From: Epiperipatus broadwayi
Taxonomy: Eukaryota > Onychophora > Udeonychophora > Euonychophora > Peripatidae
Direction: 5' to 3'
Assembly: GCA_028023455.1 (NCBI GenBank)
Contig: JAQFVV010012423.1
Span: 4,566,269 to 4,630,268 of the forward strand
DNA length: 64,000 bases
The notes below the pieces were generated by a model. It did no database searches, was not told the origin of the DNA, and was given only the letters and a program-made list of their open reading frames with translations. A program made the translations under genes and the position numbers. This document shows positions 1 through 12,459 of this stretch, in pieces. The first letter of the stretch is position 1. Each line of letters starts with the position of its first letter.

Positions 1-840
1 TAGTATTATTAATAACAGAAGTGTTTTAATATTTTGTAGTGTGGCTTTGAATTTGAGATTCTAAACCTATACTAAGGTCGGAGTCAAGCAATATTAATCT
101 ACCAATCGAGTGCTTAATTATTTCATCTTATCTTCTGAAAAAGGGCTCAATATATACAATCCAATGCGTTTAAGCTACAATATATAAATTATTTTAACCT
201 ATGTCAGGAACAAGATTAATATAAATATAATAGATGTTTTATTAAAAATTGTCAGCAGGAACTACAAAGAAAAAAATTATCGGCGATTATTCTAAGTCAA
301 TGAATGTAATAAAAGAGAAATATGAAAATAATTAAAAGTATCGTTTATAAAAAAAAAAACCTCAATATCTGGAATTATAAAAAATGATATAAAAATAATA
401 ATAAACGAATCATTGTTAAAAAAATGTAACAGTGAAGTGGCAAAAAAGTTTCGAAGAGAATAAACGTTATAAAAATTATAAAAAGACATTTAGCTTAAAT
501 AAAAAAATACTTTAGCAATAAAACAAAAAGTTCACGTGGATAATAAAATCAAATAAGAATCCTATAATTAACTTTAAAAAAAAACAACGAAGTATTTCAT
601 ACTGTAACGGAATCATCATTTAAAATGCTTAACAATTTAAATACTGAAATTAATAATATGTGAATAATAAAAAGGTTTCTAAAAACAGGCAGCTTAAAAC
701 AACTCAAAAAGTTGTTAAAATCTTAAATGCATTGTGCATAAATTAAAAAATATATATCAGCTGAGGGAAATAATGGATTGGTCTTATTGATTTAATGAAG
801 ATAAAAACGGGGAGACTAAAAATTACAAGTTAATATAATA

Positions 841-1345
841 TGTTGGATTATTTCCATCATCTAGCTTTAAATATTGAATGTCTAAAAATTGTTACACTTT
901 ATTTAAACTTTTAGAGTATAAACAATTATTCACACTTGTTAGTCGATTACACAAAGTTTTGAGTGGTATTATTTGCCACTCTTTTTTGGGTGTTGCCTGT
1001 CTGACCAGAGGCAATACTAGCATAGGAGTTGAACTCTCATCCTTAGATTCCTAAATATAGAATTTTAAGGCAACACTCAATTGGCTAGAATGTTGCCTTA
1101 AAATGCGATATTCAAGAATTTAAAGACATGTTTTACTCCTATGTTATTATCACTGGTCAGACAAGCAACATCTGAAGAAGGGTAAAAATAATAACTTCTG
1201 AAACGTTGTGTAATCTACTAACCTGTGTTGCCTATTTGTGTGTTATTAAACAGTTGCTTGTATTTGAAAACTTGAAATAACGTTTCAAATTTTCTAGACA
1301 TTTAACACTTGTTGATAAGTGATGGAAATAGTTCTACATATTATT
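841..1345. repeat. Head-to-head inverted pair of SINE-like copies
   Basis: Two diverged copies of one repeat lie head to head. The left copy reads on the minus strand (about 841-1088) and the right copy on the plus strand (about 1085-1345). The centre near 1070-1100 is a short palindrome (GGCAACA and TGTTGCC). Each arm holds a tRNA-like B-box region (GAGTTCAACTC on the minus strand near 1030), a central block with GAAACGTTGTGTAAT, and a tail with ATTTGAAAACTTGAAATAA and GATGGAAATAG. A third copy lies at 43471-43757, so the unit is a dispersed family. The short direct repeat AAATTACA at 820-827 and 1352-1359 could be a target duplication, but 8 A/T-rich bases are weak evidence. Confidence 0.65.
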
Positions 1346-2600
1346 ATATAGAAATTACAGATATATTCCTCTTCTCTTTGTTCTTTATAAGATTTATTAA
1401 GATTATTATAAATTACTGCAGACAATTCTGAAACAATCAAATAAAAAATGTTAGATTTGAAAATGTTTGTAGTGAATGGAACACATCACAAAACTAATAA
1501 TTATAGAGAAATAAACAATGAGTAGGAATTACTATTTTTAATTCGATTTGTGACCGACAAAATAGCAATTTGATTTCAGAGATATTTCTATTATGATTAC
1601 AAGTTTCATGAAAATTTGGACATAAACCAAGGTTTTAGAAGTGTTACCTTTTTAGTGTTAAATGTTTAGCTAACAAGATATTTGGCTCAAATGATGCTAC
1701 ACTCTCACAGATTTTTCTGGAAAAGCTCAGGAAAACTAGAACTAGAGACCGATTCATTTCATCTCAATTTATGTTCGCAACATAGGACCTTTACTCACAG
1801 GGAATTTAAGCAGCAGGAGATAAAAGCATCAGACAACACTCATATATCACAATGAACACACACAAAGATTGAGATAAAATAATTGATATTGTCATTCGTG
1901 AGAGTGGCAAACAAGAAAGTACAAGAAGAGTATGACTATTATATTATATCATATGATTTTAAAGGAATTGATACAGATTTAATGGAAAAAATTTAACAAA
2001 GGGAAACAGGTATAATTAAGTTTAATAAATATATTTTTGAAACTAAACCAAGGTTTTTGCAATTTTAAGAAGAATATTTATCATAATATAACAGCAATGA
2101 ACAGTATATATAGGGACACATATAAAATTAAAATTAGTTAAACAAATACGGCAGACTATCTTTATATAAATAGGAATAGCCTTCTTAGCACTATCTATTT
2201 TAACTTTAGTAATTATTGATTATCCGCTAACATTAGACAACTATTCTTGATTATATAATATTATAATAATCTAAATAATCAATTTATGTGATATATAGAT
2301 TACTTCCATGTCTTCAAACATTCTTTATATTTATACGTTAAGTATTTTGTGAATTAATATGAGAAGCTATAGGAAATGAAAATAAATTGAAATTACTTAA
2401 GTGATTTCGCAATTGCAGACGTTATGTTTTCTCTCTTTTCTTCTTCTCAAATAAGCTTCAGAGCTGCGGGAAAAGTTATAAGTTACCAGATAAAAAAAAA
2501 AAAAAATAGCATTAAAAATATTAAAATATATTTTAATTGGAAAAATAATGGTAGCAATGAATTAATTTTAATATCTATAAATAAATATTTTGGTTACATT
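1346..2600. other. AT-rich stretch, nothing identified
   Basis: Low-complexity AT-rich DNA. I see no conserved motif, no long open frame on either strand and no clear repeat boundary. A slightly less AT-rich patch at about 1690-1860 has no recognisable content. Confidence 0.5.
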
Positions 2601-2609
2601 ATTTACGAA

Positions 2610-2755
2610 AATGTAATGGACAGAATTTATCATAGAATTAAATTTCTACAAATTACTTTTAGCAAAAATATAATAATAAAAATATAGTTATAGCAATGAA
2701 ATTGTTCGCCCAGTGCTTACTTATAGATATAATACTTGAAAAATTAATTGGAAAG
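2610..2755 (+). pseudogene. Decayed RTE-type LINE reverse transcriptase fragment
   Basis: The plus-strand stretch reads MDRIYHRIKF and then, after a gap and frame changes, resembles the segment before the LPVLTYGSETW block of RTE retrotransposons (gcccagtgcttacttatag). The first block matches the start of the better preserved copy at 8660 (ATGGATAAAATTAATCATAG there). It is short and heavily mutated. I infer homology from that internal match and from general knowledge of the family. Confidence 0.5.
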
Positions 2756-3344
2756 CAATATACATAATAAAATAACACAACTAAGTACAAAGATAGATTC
2801 GTTGTAAATATTGAGAAGTGGGATATCAAATATATAGATAAGTAAATAAATACATCTCATTAATAATATTGAAAAATATTATATAACTTAAAAGGAGATA
2901 TAGTCCCAAACTACATCTTAAAGGATATCACATATAGTTGTCATGTGAATGACTAAGAAAATTTGCTGAAATTATTTCAAGGAAACAAAAAAAAAGCTAG
3001 GCATTAAAAAAATGGATTAAAGTTTGAAGAGAATAATATTTTCAAATTGATTATTAATACTTGAAATTTTGATGATAATAAATTACAAAATAATGGCAAA
3101 GTGCACTAAATATGATATAATATTTTAAATCTATATGCACAGATGAAAATTCTGAAAATCATTTAGACAAATTTTGAGGCTTATATTGGGGAAAAACTCT
3201 CAAAAATTTGCAGTTTCAAAAAGTCAACAATCAATAAACATTATTACTAACATGTAATAATAAAAAAGGACAACAATAATAAATTTTAACTCCACTGATT
3301 ATATTAATCTATGAAATATTTTTTAATATAATTGATGTAATTAG

Positions 3345-3580
3345 ACAAGATTTGAACCCAGACTTTCAAGCTTGCTTTAGTCATCCAGTCTATCTTATAT
3401 AACCATAAACATACACATAAAAATGACAAAGTTAAATGATCTCCAATATTGGTAATTTATGTTGAACCAGCACTCATCAGTTGGTCTGAATCATCATCTC
3501 CCACACATATAACATAAAGTGGATAACTGAATGGAGCTTCAACACTGTGTTCAAATACATCTATCTTAAGTATATACACT
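3345..3580 (-). repeat. tRNA-headed SINE-like repeat, copy 1
   Basis: On the minus strand a B-box-like GGGTTCAAATCTTG ends a tRNA-like segment at about 3346-3400. The other side is a body block (CCAGCACTCATCAGTTGGTC on the plus strand at 3465-3485) that also occurs at 54795-54825 and in both arms of the palindrome at 26.7-27.5 kb. The tRNA-like part is only approximate: the B box is good and the A box poor. No target duplication was identified. Confidence 0.55.
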
Positions 3581-6100
3581 ATATTTGTATTCAAGGATTA
3601 TAATTGATGTACAATCATCTCATTGTAATTATAAAAAAACCTCTACATGAACTATAATTAAAACCAAATAAGGTAAAACTAGATTTATTTTGCATTACAT
3701 AGGTTATATTATAAGTCTACTTATTGTCTCTTTTTTGTAATCTATTTTTATATTGAATATATACTCAGGAAATACACATTAAAAATTAAATAATGCAAAT
3801 GAACATTGGATGAAGAAAAACATATATAATCTTAACAATATTAATGTAAATAACAAAAAAAAAAAAAAACAAAGATTTGAAACAAGGATAACATCTAATC
3901 TCAATATTGTAATGAAGATATAAAAATCGTCAGCAGTTTTTTGCTTGACAGATAATTTATCTAAAATAAAGGTTCTAATACTCAATTCTTTCATATTGGT
4001 ATGAAAAGGCTAACCCTAAAACAATCTGAAAAAAGCTATTAGAAATAGTAATATGTCTAAGAAAAATCATAACTTTTTGAAATATGATAACTTCTATCGA
4101 TGAGAATGTTGGACAGAAAAAAATCGAATAAATATTAATTATTTTAAATTGTAAGAGCATTATGTAACAATATCAATTTTATTAAGCATCACAAACCAAA
4201 TAGCTTTTTTGATAACAATTTCTCAGTATATAGCAATATATTTTTGTTCATATATATATATAGTTGTAATGTCCCATGACTTAGATTTTTTTTATACTAT
4301 TACAAACTTGTAATGTTGTGTTTCTTATTGACCTTCTTTCCACGGAAATTTTTTCCATAATCAATCTTAATTTTTTTGCAGTAATTTCACAAGATGGTCT
4401 ATTATTTATTTTGATCTTAATTTTGATCTAGGAATTAGATTCCATATACAAATCTTTTTTTTTTCCTTTTTTAAAAATTCTCCATATTTCAATTGTATGA
4501 TATGACTATTCACATCATCAAAAATTGTGCACAAGAGACTTTCAAATATTCTTAATTTCTGTTCATACCTTTTTGTCACTGCCATAATTTCACATGCAGA
4601 CTTTAATACTGGATCTATAACATACTAATAAATATGTTTCTTCGATCTTGTGAAATCTATTTTATTTTTCCTAAACTACATAATATCTTTAAATATTTTT
4701 TTTTCTATCAATGAATACTCCGTATATTAAGTAAATAAACAAATCTTATTCTTAATAACATATGTGGATCCAATATAATGACAGGTTGAAAATATCTCAT
4801 GTGATCAAATTTATTATTAAAAAACATTATACTTAAATGTTTTGGCACATGAAGAAAGATTATGATGACCAGAAATTTAAAATAGATGTTGACCATCAAA
4901 ACCTGGAAAAATCATAATTCATATTAGAAGAATGTCAACCAATGATCATTGGGGATCTAAATTTGATAGTGGCTAATTACTAATAAATGTGCCATGGTTT
5001 ACAATCTTATCCTTAATTTGACAGGGTAATACTTTTATTGCTCTAAAGTCTAGACGATGAAATGTTATCTAATTAAATATTTGTACCACATCTATTATTT
5101 ATTTTTATTCAATATTTAACGTTTGGTAAACAGATTGAAAAAAATGTAATTACTTCATAAAATGTAATAGTAACTTTATTTATTTATAAACGATAAAACA
5201 GAAAAAGTAGTAAAAACAAATATCTTATATTCTTATTTTTTAATAAGAATAAAATTGAATTGTTATAAAAAATATTTGTGAAAACTTATCATTTGTTTTT
5301 TAAAACAGATAAATTTTCTTACTAGCTCCACATACTTTCTAATATTGTTTTTTTTTCTTAGATTAATAGTATATACTAAATAAAGAATAACATGACATTC
5401 TGAATTTACTTTTAATATTTACATTAAGAAAACAAATTCAATCAAATGACCTATTACATATTCATCTACTGTAAGCTATGGTCAATTTCCCTAACTAGTT
5501 TTTGTTTGTTAGAGAAAAAATTCGATGAAGTCAATATTTAAAAAATAATATGGGAATTTGGATATATTCCTATTATGTTTTCGGTATTACATTGTTTTGG
5601 AATAGAATAATTACTGTGAATTATTACTTTTAGAATTAGTTCTTAAATTATAAAAGTATTATTCAAGAATGCCTTAAAGAGTTTAAATATATGATCATAG
5701 TAAATGATCCCAAAAAATGCAACCATGAGGGTAGGAAAGGTAACTCTCCATTTGTCATTTCCCTTTTCAATGTAGTGGAAATTAATGTATTTTCTGTGAA
5801 AAACAAAACAGCAATAAAAGCTATTTCGCATTGGCTGATTTATTTATATATTTTACTTGAAATGAAAGACTGATGAATCATATTATCTACATAAAATGGT
5901 ATCCCCCTCCATATAAATTAGACATAAAATTTTATCACTATTTACTGATTACAATTACAGACATATAAAATAACAAATTAAGACTGGACTATGCACATTA
6001 TTTCGCTATAATTTTTAATTGTGAATTTTAATATAATCATTATGATGCTTATATATGTATATACAACCGCATACATATTTAATAATAAAATACTAAATCA
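3581..6100. other. AT-rich stretch, nothing identified
   Basis: Continuous low-complexity AT-rich DNA with oligo-A and oligo-T runs and short (TA)n tracts. The few stop-free frames of about 60-70 codons have the composition of random AT-rich sequence and no motif. Confidence 0.5.
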
Positions 6101-6107
6101 CTCCACA

Positions 6108-6236
6108 CGGTTAAGAATATCAGAAACGCCCTCTGTGAAATAAATATATTAGAGTTCGTATTTCAAAATAGCCAGCCTCAAATCCCAACTGCAATATATT
6201 TATGTATTTATTTCAGAGAAGACGTTTCTGAATTTT
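6108..6236. repeat. Short inverted repeat (hairpin/MITE-like)
   Basis: The left arm (AATATCAGAAACGCCCTCTG, then tgaaataaata) is the approximate reverse complement of the right arm ending at TTTCTGAATTTTT near 6232. The arms are about 36 bp around a spacer of about 55 bp that is richer in G+C than its surroundings. No clear target duplication is visible. It may be a small non-autonomous DNA transposon or a solo hairpin. Confidence 0.5.
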
Positions 6237-6832
6237 TTTGATCATGGGGAATGATTTAATATTTGGATATTTATTTCAGTTTAGCGTTTTGTACTGGGAT
6301 TATATTTAATAATATATATAATATATGCTATGCTTAGCAGCTTGGACCAAAGTCTGGTTGATGGAATTTGGACACTGATGTTACTATGTCCAAGTAATAG
6401 CACAAATTATGATATTTATCACTTACTATCTTCTTTAAAAAAAATATTCTATAAGCTGGAGTTTAAAGGTATAACATAATTAGTAAATTACGTCCAATAC
6501 TAATTAAAGAAAAAACACGCAATAATATATATATATATATAGCATTTTCGATGCAGAGGACTTTCTTCAAAGGCGAACGTTATTCTAGACTACACGCAAT
6601 ATATAATGAAATTATGTCTCTTTATCTTATCATAACGCATTGAGTAATATATACAATGTTTCTATTACACTTTTTTTTAATATTATGAAATATTTTTAAA
6701 TGCATAATGTTTGATAATTTATGTAATTACAATATTGTTTTTTCCAATAAGAAATTGACTGTTCACAATTTGCCTCTAAAATATTAAAAGTAACAATACA
6801 AGATTTTGGTATGAATAATATAAAGCAAATGA

Positions 6833-6860
6833 TATATATATATATATGTGTGTGTGTGTA
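6833..6860. repeat. (TA)n(TG)n microsatellite
   Basis: A run of TA dinucleotides passes directly into TG dinucleotides. Such compound tracts recur at 17686-17770 and 62543-62573. Confidence 0.85.
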
Positions 6861-7802
6861 TTTGTTCACTGGCAACTAATTTATTATACTACAAAATGTT
6901 CTAAAAAAACATATTAGTGAAGTGTTAAATAAATTAAAAAGAATATGCAGATTTTAAATTAAAATTAAAGATTTAAATATGCTTGATACTTCTGATAAAA
7001 CTTATTTTACATACATTACTTCAATAAAGTGAAAAGTTTTTATACATTTGTTGATGATGTTTCCCAAATGTTTTGAACTGTTGACTTCTTGTTTTGCATT
7101 TTTCAGTATAATTTTACCGGGGAATAATTCATCTCGATAAATAAATTAATATTTAACTGTTTATAAATAATTTTAAGAAAATAATTTTATATATGTAATT
7201 CTTCTTGGTTTATTAAAATAAAAAAATGTTAAATTTTGAAATTATACATGTAATAAAAATATATACGATTGAAATTAAAGATGACTAAAGATTATGAATT
7301 TGCCAATATTCTCTCACACATTTTTTTTCCCATTTTCCTTTAGTTCATTACTTTCAGTAGCCAATAGTTATGAATTTCTCCTGCAGTCCCTGTAATTTCC
7401 TACATAATGAGATGGTGGATTTGGGCAGATACATTTCAATCCTTTAACTATACCACAGTTTTTATAAATCCAAATTTTTCCTTTTTTTCTATATTTTCAA
7501 ATTTTAATGTATATTTAAAAATAAAAATTTAATTCATTAATTATTGAAATGTATGATAATAAATTAACTTTTTCTATATTGCCAAACTACATTGATTAGT
7601 GAATGTAGGCCATTTTTATCATTTTACTAAAAAAAAAAAAAATATGAATCTCATATCAAAATCATTTGTTTATAACGGACCTTAAACATTAAATTACAAC
7701 AAATTTTATAAAGTTAACATCATAAAGTAACTGAAAATCACTACTAAAAAAATAAGTAAATAATAGAATATTTTTAGTGCTCAAGTTTATAAGACATTCA
7801 GT

Positions 7803-7890
7803 TCCGAAGAGAACGATCTGAACTGTGATTGATGATTGTTGAGCTCAGAGGTTGGCTCTCTACCACTGTATCTAATTATTTAATTACCAT
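7803..7890 (-). repeat. Possible tRNA-derived SINE head
   Basis: The minus strand reads TAGATACAGTGGTAGAGAGC, which resembles an A box. About 35 bases further on is CAGTTCAGATC, which resembles a B box. The spacing suits a tRNA-derived Pol III promoter. The body and tail could not be delimited, so this is a tentative remnant. Confidence 0.35.
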
Positions 7891-8654
7891 TCAGGATGAT
7901 ACAGTGATTTTTGGTGCTTAATAACTAATATATATTTAAAAAATATGAACAAAAATTTAATCAGATTTACATAAGGCAGATCTAATCTAGCAACTCATTA
8001 CTAAAAAATAATTAATAATTGTATGAAGAATTTATTTCTGAATATCTTTTTATATTTTCCTTATTTATAAGCTAAATGGCTTGAATTGAAAAATATTAAT
8101 TTTAACTATAAGATGTATGCACACGATGCATTCATTAAAGGATTTCCAGACCAAAAAAAATCTTCATTTTTTTTTAATTTTAAATTAATCTTTGAGATTT
8201 TTTTTCATGATAGGCAACTCATAGTTAAGCTCATTTATCTATCCAATGTTGATTGATAAATAGGTTATTTCCAACAAGAAGGTGAAGAAAAATATAAACA
8301 AAGTAACCTTGCATTCATGGTATGCAACTGGCCTGAAGTCAATAATGACCTTCACTGTGCTTTTTATATATATAAAAAAAAAAAGCTATTGTAAAAGTCT
8401 TTTCATTGTGATAAGTGCAAAACGAAAGAAATTTTGAATTATTTTCATTAATAATTCAAAGACTTTTGATAAAAAAATATCCCACTGTTTATTTTTATGT
8501 CAAATAATAATTATCAATTTTAGCTCAATAATTATTTCCTTAATTTAAATATAACAAAACAAATAGTGATGGTACACTAAGCTGAAAAGATTAATTTATT
8601 TAAAATTATGGCTTAGCACTACATTTGACAAGGTCAGTCATATTCATGGAACTA

Positions 8655-9216
8655 ATATAGGTTTAACATAATGGATAAAATTAATCATAGAATTAAATTT
8701 GGTTGGAGTGCTTTTGGTAGAAATAACTTGATACTAAAAGGAAATATGCCTATGTGATTGAAAAAAAAAGTTTTTAATGAATGTGTTTTGCCAGTTCTTA
8801 CTTATGGATCTTAGACTTGGAAACTTAATAGAAGAGTAATACAGAGATTTCAGACCACTCAAAGAAGTATGGAGAGATGCATGTTGGGAGTAACAAGAAG
8901 AGATTGAAAAAACTAAATGTATGGGTAAGAGAACAAACAGGTGTTACAGACCTCACTGAAAAAATCAAAAGACTAGAGTTGGGCTGGACATATTGCTAGA
9001 AGAGATGATAATAGATGGACATTTGAAATTTTAAGTTAGATTCTAAGAGATTGTAAATGACCCATAAAAAGACCACATGTGAGATAGATGGATGAAATAA
9101 GAAAGTGTGCAGGGGTGATGTGGAGAAGAGAAGGTAAAGATAGGAAAAGATGGATTGAACTTGGAGAGGCCTTCATCTTGCAGTGGATTGATAATGATTT
9201 ATGATGATGATAATGA
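8655..9216 (+). pseudogene. 3' end of an RTE-clade non-LTR retrotransposon (broken RT C-terminus)
   Basis: The plus-strand translation, with several stops and shifts, follows the C-terminal part of RTE-type endonuclease/reverse transcriptases: VFNECVLPVLTYGS then TW, QRSMERCMLGVTRRD, a stretch like REQTGVTDLTEKIKR, LGWT then DDNRWTFEIL, and near the end GEAFILQWID. The element ends in a GATGATGAT-type trinucleotide tail at about 9195-9216, which is typical of RTE 3' ends. At least six stops or frameshifts make it non-functional. A 5'-truncated copy from target-primed reverse transcription is the simplest reading. No target duplication was found. Confidence 0.85.
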
Positions 9217-9550
9217 ATATAGATTTATATAAACAGAATTTATAAGATAAATAATTTAAATATATCATTTAGGTGATAATGCAAAGCAGAAGACTTTCTT
9301 GTTTCATTTACATTATTTGCAATAAATCACACCTCTTTATACCAACTTTAATTTTAAGTAAATTGAAATTGTGGCCAGATTCGATTTCATATTCCAAAAA
9401 TATAGACATAATATTTGGGATCTGTTTTAATAAGGTTGTACATATATTTATACTGAAACAATAATATCAATTTAAGACTATTTATATTTTGCACTGAATA
9501 TCTAAATTAAATCTCTATCTTGCAATTATGCTTATTGTTAGTTTTTTTAC

Positions 9551-9790
9551 TTCTTTTTTTTTTTTTTTCAAAAATAATCTTTATTTGCACAAAAAGTAAA
9601 ATATACATTGTAATATAAAGTTCATGTTTACAATCATGTCTGACACATTAAAGACTAAGTAGTTATTAAATTATATGAAGGGAACAGGATTAAAAATAAA
9701 ATTTTGTTATGTTACTTTTTTAAAAAAAAAAAAAAGATAATAAAATTATATATTCAATAAAAAAATTTGTTTAAAATTCAACATGGAAAA
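9551..9790 (-). repeat. Poly(A)-tailed retroposed 3' end
   Basis: On the minus strand AAATAAAGATTATTTTTG is followed by a run of about 15 A (poly-T at 9554-9568 on the plus strand). This is the layout of a polyadenylation signal just before a genomic poly(A) tail. It lies downstream, on the minus strand, of the RTE linker at 9790-10292. It may be the 3' end of that same insertion with the RT domain deleted, or a separate retrocopy. The source transcript is not recognised. Confidence 0.45.
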
Positions 9791-10292
9791 TTTTACATTT
9801 GGTATGTAACTTTGGCAAAAAAAATTATATTTCTTCACTGGCTTTTTTTAAAACATCATTAACTATTCTTTTTCATATATTTTTCAAAATTTCTAAATAT
9901 TCAATCTTCTCTATACATTGTGTTTTTTATATCTTTATATAAATTGTATTGGTCAATCACTGCCTTTTTGTATCAGCTATCTTTGTTACAGATTTTTAAA
10001 AGTATATCAGTTACCTTCATATTGCTTTTATTCAACTCTTGATCATATTGAAAACCTGTTTTTCAACAAGTTCTAATTTAAATTCACTGGAATGTTTTTG
10101 AAGATTAAGAATATTGATTGTGAATATTATTTGTCATTCTAGTTTTGCATTAACCCATATCTTACATCCAACTAATCAATAATCACTTCCTATAATAAAT
10201 TTATTAAGAACAACACAATCTTAAAGTATATATTTTCCATTAGTCAAAATATAATCCAATTCTGCTGTACCTTCATCCAGATGCTTTCATGT
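9790..10292 (-). pseudogene. RTE endonuclease C-terminus and linker, decayed
   Basis: The minus-strand translation begins at about 10290 with DEGTAELDYILTNGKYI, then VLNKFIIGSDY, where active families have GSDH followed by RLVR. It continues into the linker (NAKLE, FKLELVEKQVFNM). In apurinic-type endonucleases the His of GSDH is catalytic. Here it is Tyr and several stops are present, so the copy is dead. It is collinear with the minus-strand pieces at 12065-12400 and 13655-13860 and is probably the same element. Confidence 0.75.
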
Positions 10293-10295
10293 TGT

Positions 10296-10346
10296 AACAG
10301 AAACCAGATTTGAACTCTGTTACAAGTCAAAGGGACTACAGATAGC
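10296..10346 (-). repeat. tRNA-like SINE head at the edge of an insertion in the RTE copy
   Basis: The minus strand reads GTGGCTATCTGTAGTC, then CTTGTAACAGAGTTCAAATC. This is an A-box-like start and a good B box with tRNA spacing. It sits where the RTE endonuclease reading breaks off, so it may be part of the sequence that split the element. AGATGC occurs at both edges (about 10282 and 12085), which is too short to prove a target duplication. Confidence 0.45.
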
Positions 10347-12064
10347 CACATATTTATGTAGATGTGGGAATCGGATATATATCTATTTGATTTAGGCAAA
10401 ATAAATAGTTAACCAAAGTAGGTTTAAGGGCGTTTTGTGCTTATTTTGTTTTGATGGAGTGTTGGGGTATATATTATTTTATATATAATCAAATCCAAAA
10501 TGAACTTTCATGAAAATGTATTATTTATACGTACAAGTTTATTGCTTTTTTTTTTTTTTGTAATTGAAAAGATAATACACCATTGCTAAAAATGCAACAA
10601 ATGTTTATCTATGAAGTGCTATTTGCATTAGTTATTGTATAGAGTTATTTTTTTAAAAAAATGTTTCTAATGAACTGTTAAAATAGAAACTTGCTAAAAG
10701 GTTTTCTTTTGTAAAAAGAAATAAGACAAAATAAGCCAAGTCTGAGTCAGTGGTATGTTGGACTAAGCAGATCGCATAGTATAAGAATAAAAATATTGAA
10801 CCTTCGAGGAATTGATGGGAAAGATTGCATCAGACAAGTGAAAATAAAATTTTCTAGAAAAAAAAGAAGTTAAATAGAAAAAAATATAGAGATTAGGATT
10901 ATTTCTGATTGATTTCTTATTATTGACTGCTGTTTAGTTTTTTTTAATGTGATTATTTGAATTTTGCTATTGGACAGAAATTATATATATGCTACATGAT
11001 GATGATGTGGGGGTAAAGTCCTAAGATGTCTGGCTTTATCACAATGTTCATAGAGAATAAGTGTGCTACATGAACCTGAGATCTACCAAATAAAAAAACC
11101 AATATCCAACCTGATCGTCTCAACAATATAATTTCTATCTTCTACACTGGATTTAAAAGTGCAAAGAAAAACATTTTCAGACAATCATTATAACTATAGC
11201 CTCACTGAATAAGTTTTTCCATATGCAAGTGAAGAGTTTCAGTTCCTCAGGGACTAAAGGTATATGTATGTTTTTCCTTTAATTTATAATCGGATGAGTT
11301 TAAGCAATTGATATAAAGTTAGTATTTTATTTTTTATATTTTTTAAATTTATAATAAGGCAAACATAACTAAAACCTTTTTCCCCTTTAATTTGTAATTA
11401 TACTAGTTATAAGCAATTTATGTGCAGGTTGTAGTTTATTTCTGAATTGTTAATTTATGTAAATGATAGTAAAGTCAAAATAACTAAAATATGTATTAAA
11501 TAATTATTTTCAACCATTTAAAATATGTGTATAATTTCACTTTATTGAAACAAATGAGCACCATAATTTATTTTCTTGTTAACTTAGTTAAGATAATATC
11601 TACGCATTTTTCCAAATAGTTTAGTATAATCTACTCCTATTAACATATCTCTGTCAGTTTAAATTCTATTTTCCCTGAGTGAGCTAGCCAGTGGTCAGGT
11701 TTACCCTTAGTATGGGATGATTAGCCTTAGTAATTCATCAGCATAACTCCTATGTAAATCACAGGATTGGTGCTTGGAATCGAATAATTCCAATGTCAAT
11801 AAATATGTTGATTGGGAAATATTGATTAATAGTAATTTTAAAAGATTAATGCTGAGTATATATACATATGTCATTATATTTATTTAGTTCTTTTTGTTTT
11901 ACAGGAGAAGAGTTTGGAATAACCCATCTTCAGGTCAACAGCTACTACATATCTATCATGGTAGATTAAAGATAATGGATTTAATTCATGAATAAATCTT
12001 GTTTAAGTTACAAATGATAGTATTAATACAAATAATGTAGAAACAACCATGAGAGTGACCAAAT
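10347..12064. other. DNA separating two pieces of the RTE endonuclease, origin unknown
   Basis: About 1.7 kb of AT-rich DNA lies between the endonuclease middle (12065-12400) and C-terminus (9790-10292). It includes a possible plus-strand tRNA-like head at 10738-10812 and a patch at 11000-11270 of more balanced composition without recognisable motifs. It contains no open frame of note. It is probably one or more later insertions. Confidence 0.45.
10738..10812 (+). repeat. Possible tRNA-derived SINE head
   Basis: GTCAGTGGTATGTTGGACTA resembles the D-arm to anticodon region of a tRNA. ATTGAACCTTCG about 40 bases on resembles a degraded B box. The long A-to-B spacing is like that in the SINE family at 43471-43757. 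This is weak evidence from one copy. Confidence 0.35.
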
Positions 12065-12400
12065 ATAGTTTTATAATTAATTATGAGATGCCAAACCCAT
12101 TACAATGTCCATTTCCTTTAGTATTTTTTCCAAAAAATGATTTATAATATAAAGTATTTCTTCTTCTACAAACTCCACAAGTTTATACCCTCAGTCATTT
12201 CTATTTCTATAACCAAATTTATTTCCGGCACTTTTATTTTTCAATTGCTCAGTTTTAGCATTAAAGGCTCCCATGATAATTTCAAAATGTTGTTTGTTCT
12301 CGTTAAAGCAATTTTTTATAGTCATATAAAAATTCTTTATTTTATCTGCAATCATAGTGAGTAGAGCATACACCTGAATTATCCACAATTGTTATCTATC
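12065..12400 (-). pseudogene. RTE endonuclease central part, decayed
   Basis: The minus strand translates as WIIQVYAL, then IMGAFNAK, NKFGYRNRND, YKLVEFVEEE and finally RKWT. This is the order seen in the EEP endonuclease of RTE elements (IIQVYAPT, MGDFNAK, GERNERG, RLVEFAEENN, RKWTW). The catalytic Asp of the GDFN motif is Ala here (GAFNA), so the enzyme would be inactive. The stretch from 12388 to 12191 is open; stops follow. Upstream coding (N-terminus) continues at 13655-13860 beyond two inserted elements, and downstream coding continues at 10292. Confidence 0.85.
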
Positions 12401-12459
12401 ATTAAGTTAAATAACTAATTTTGTCATTATGTCTGTAAAATAATTTAGTTTAATTCTCC

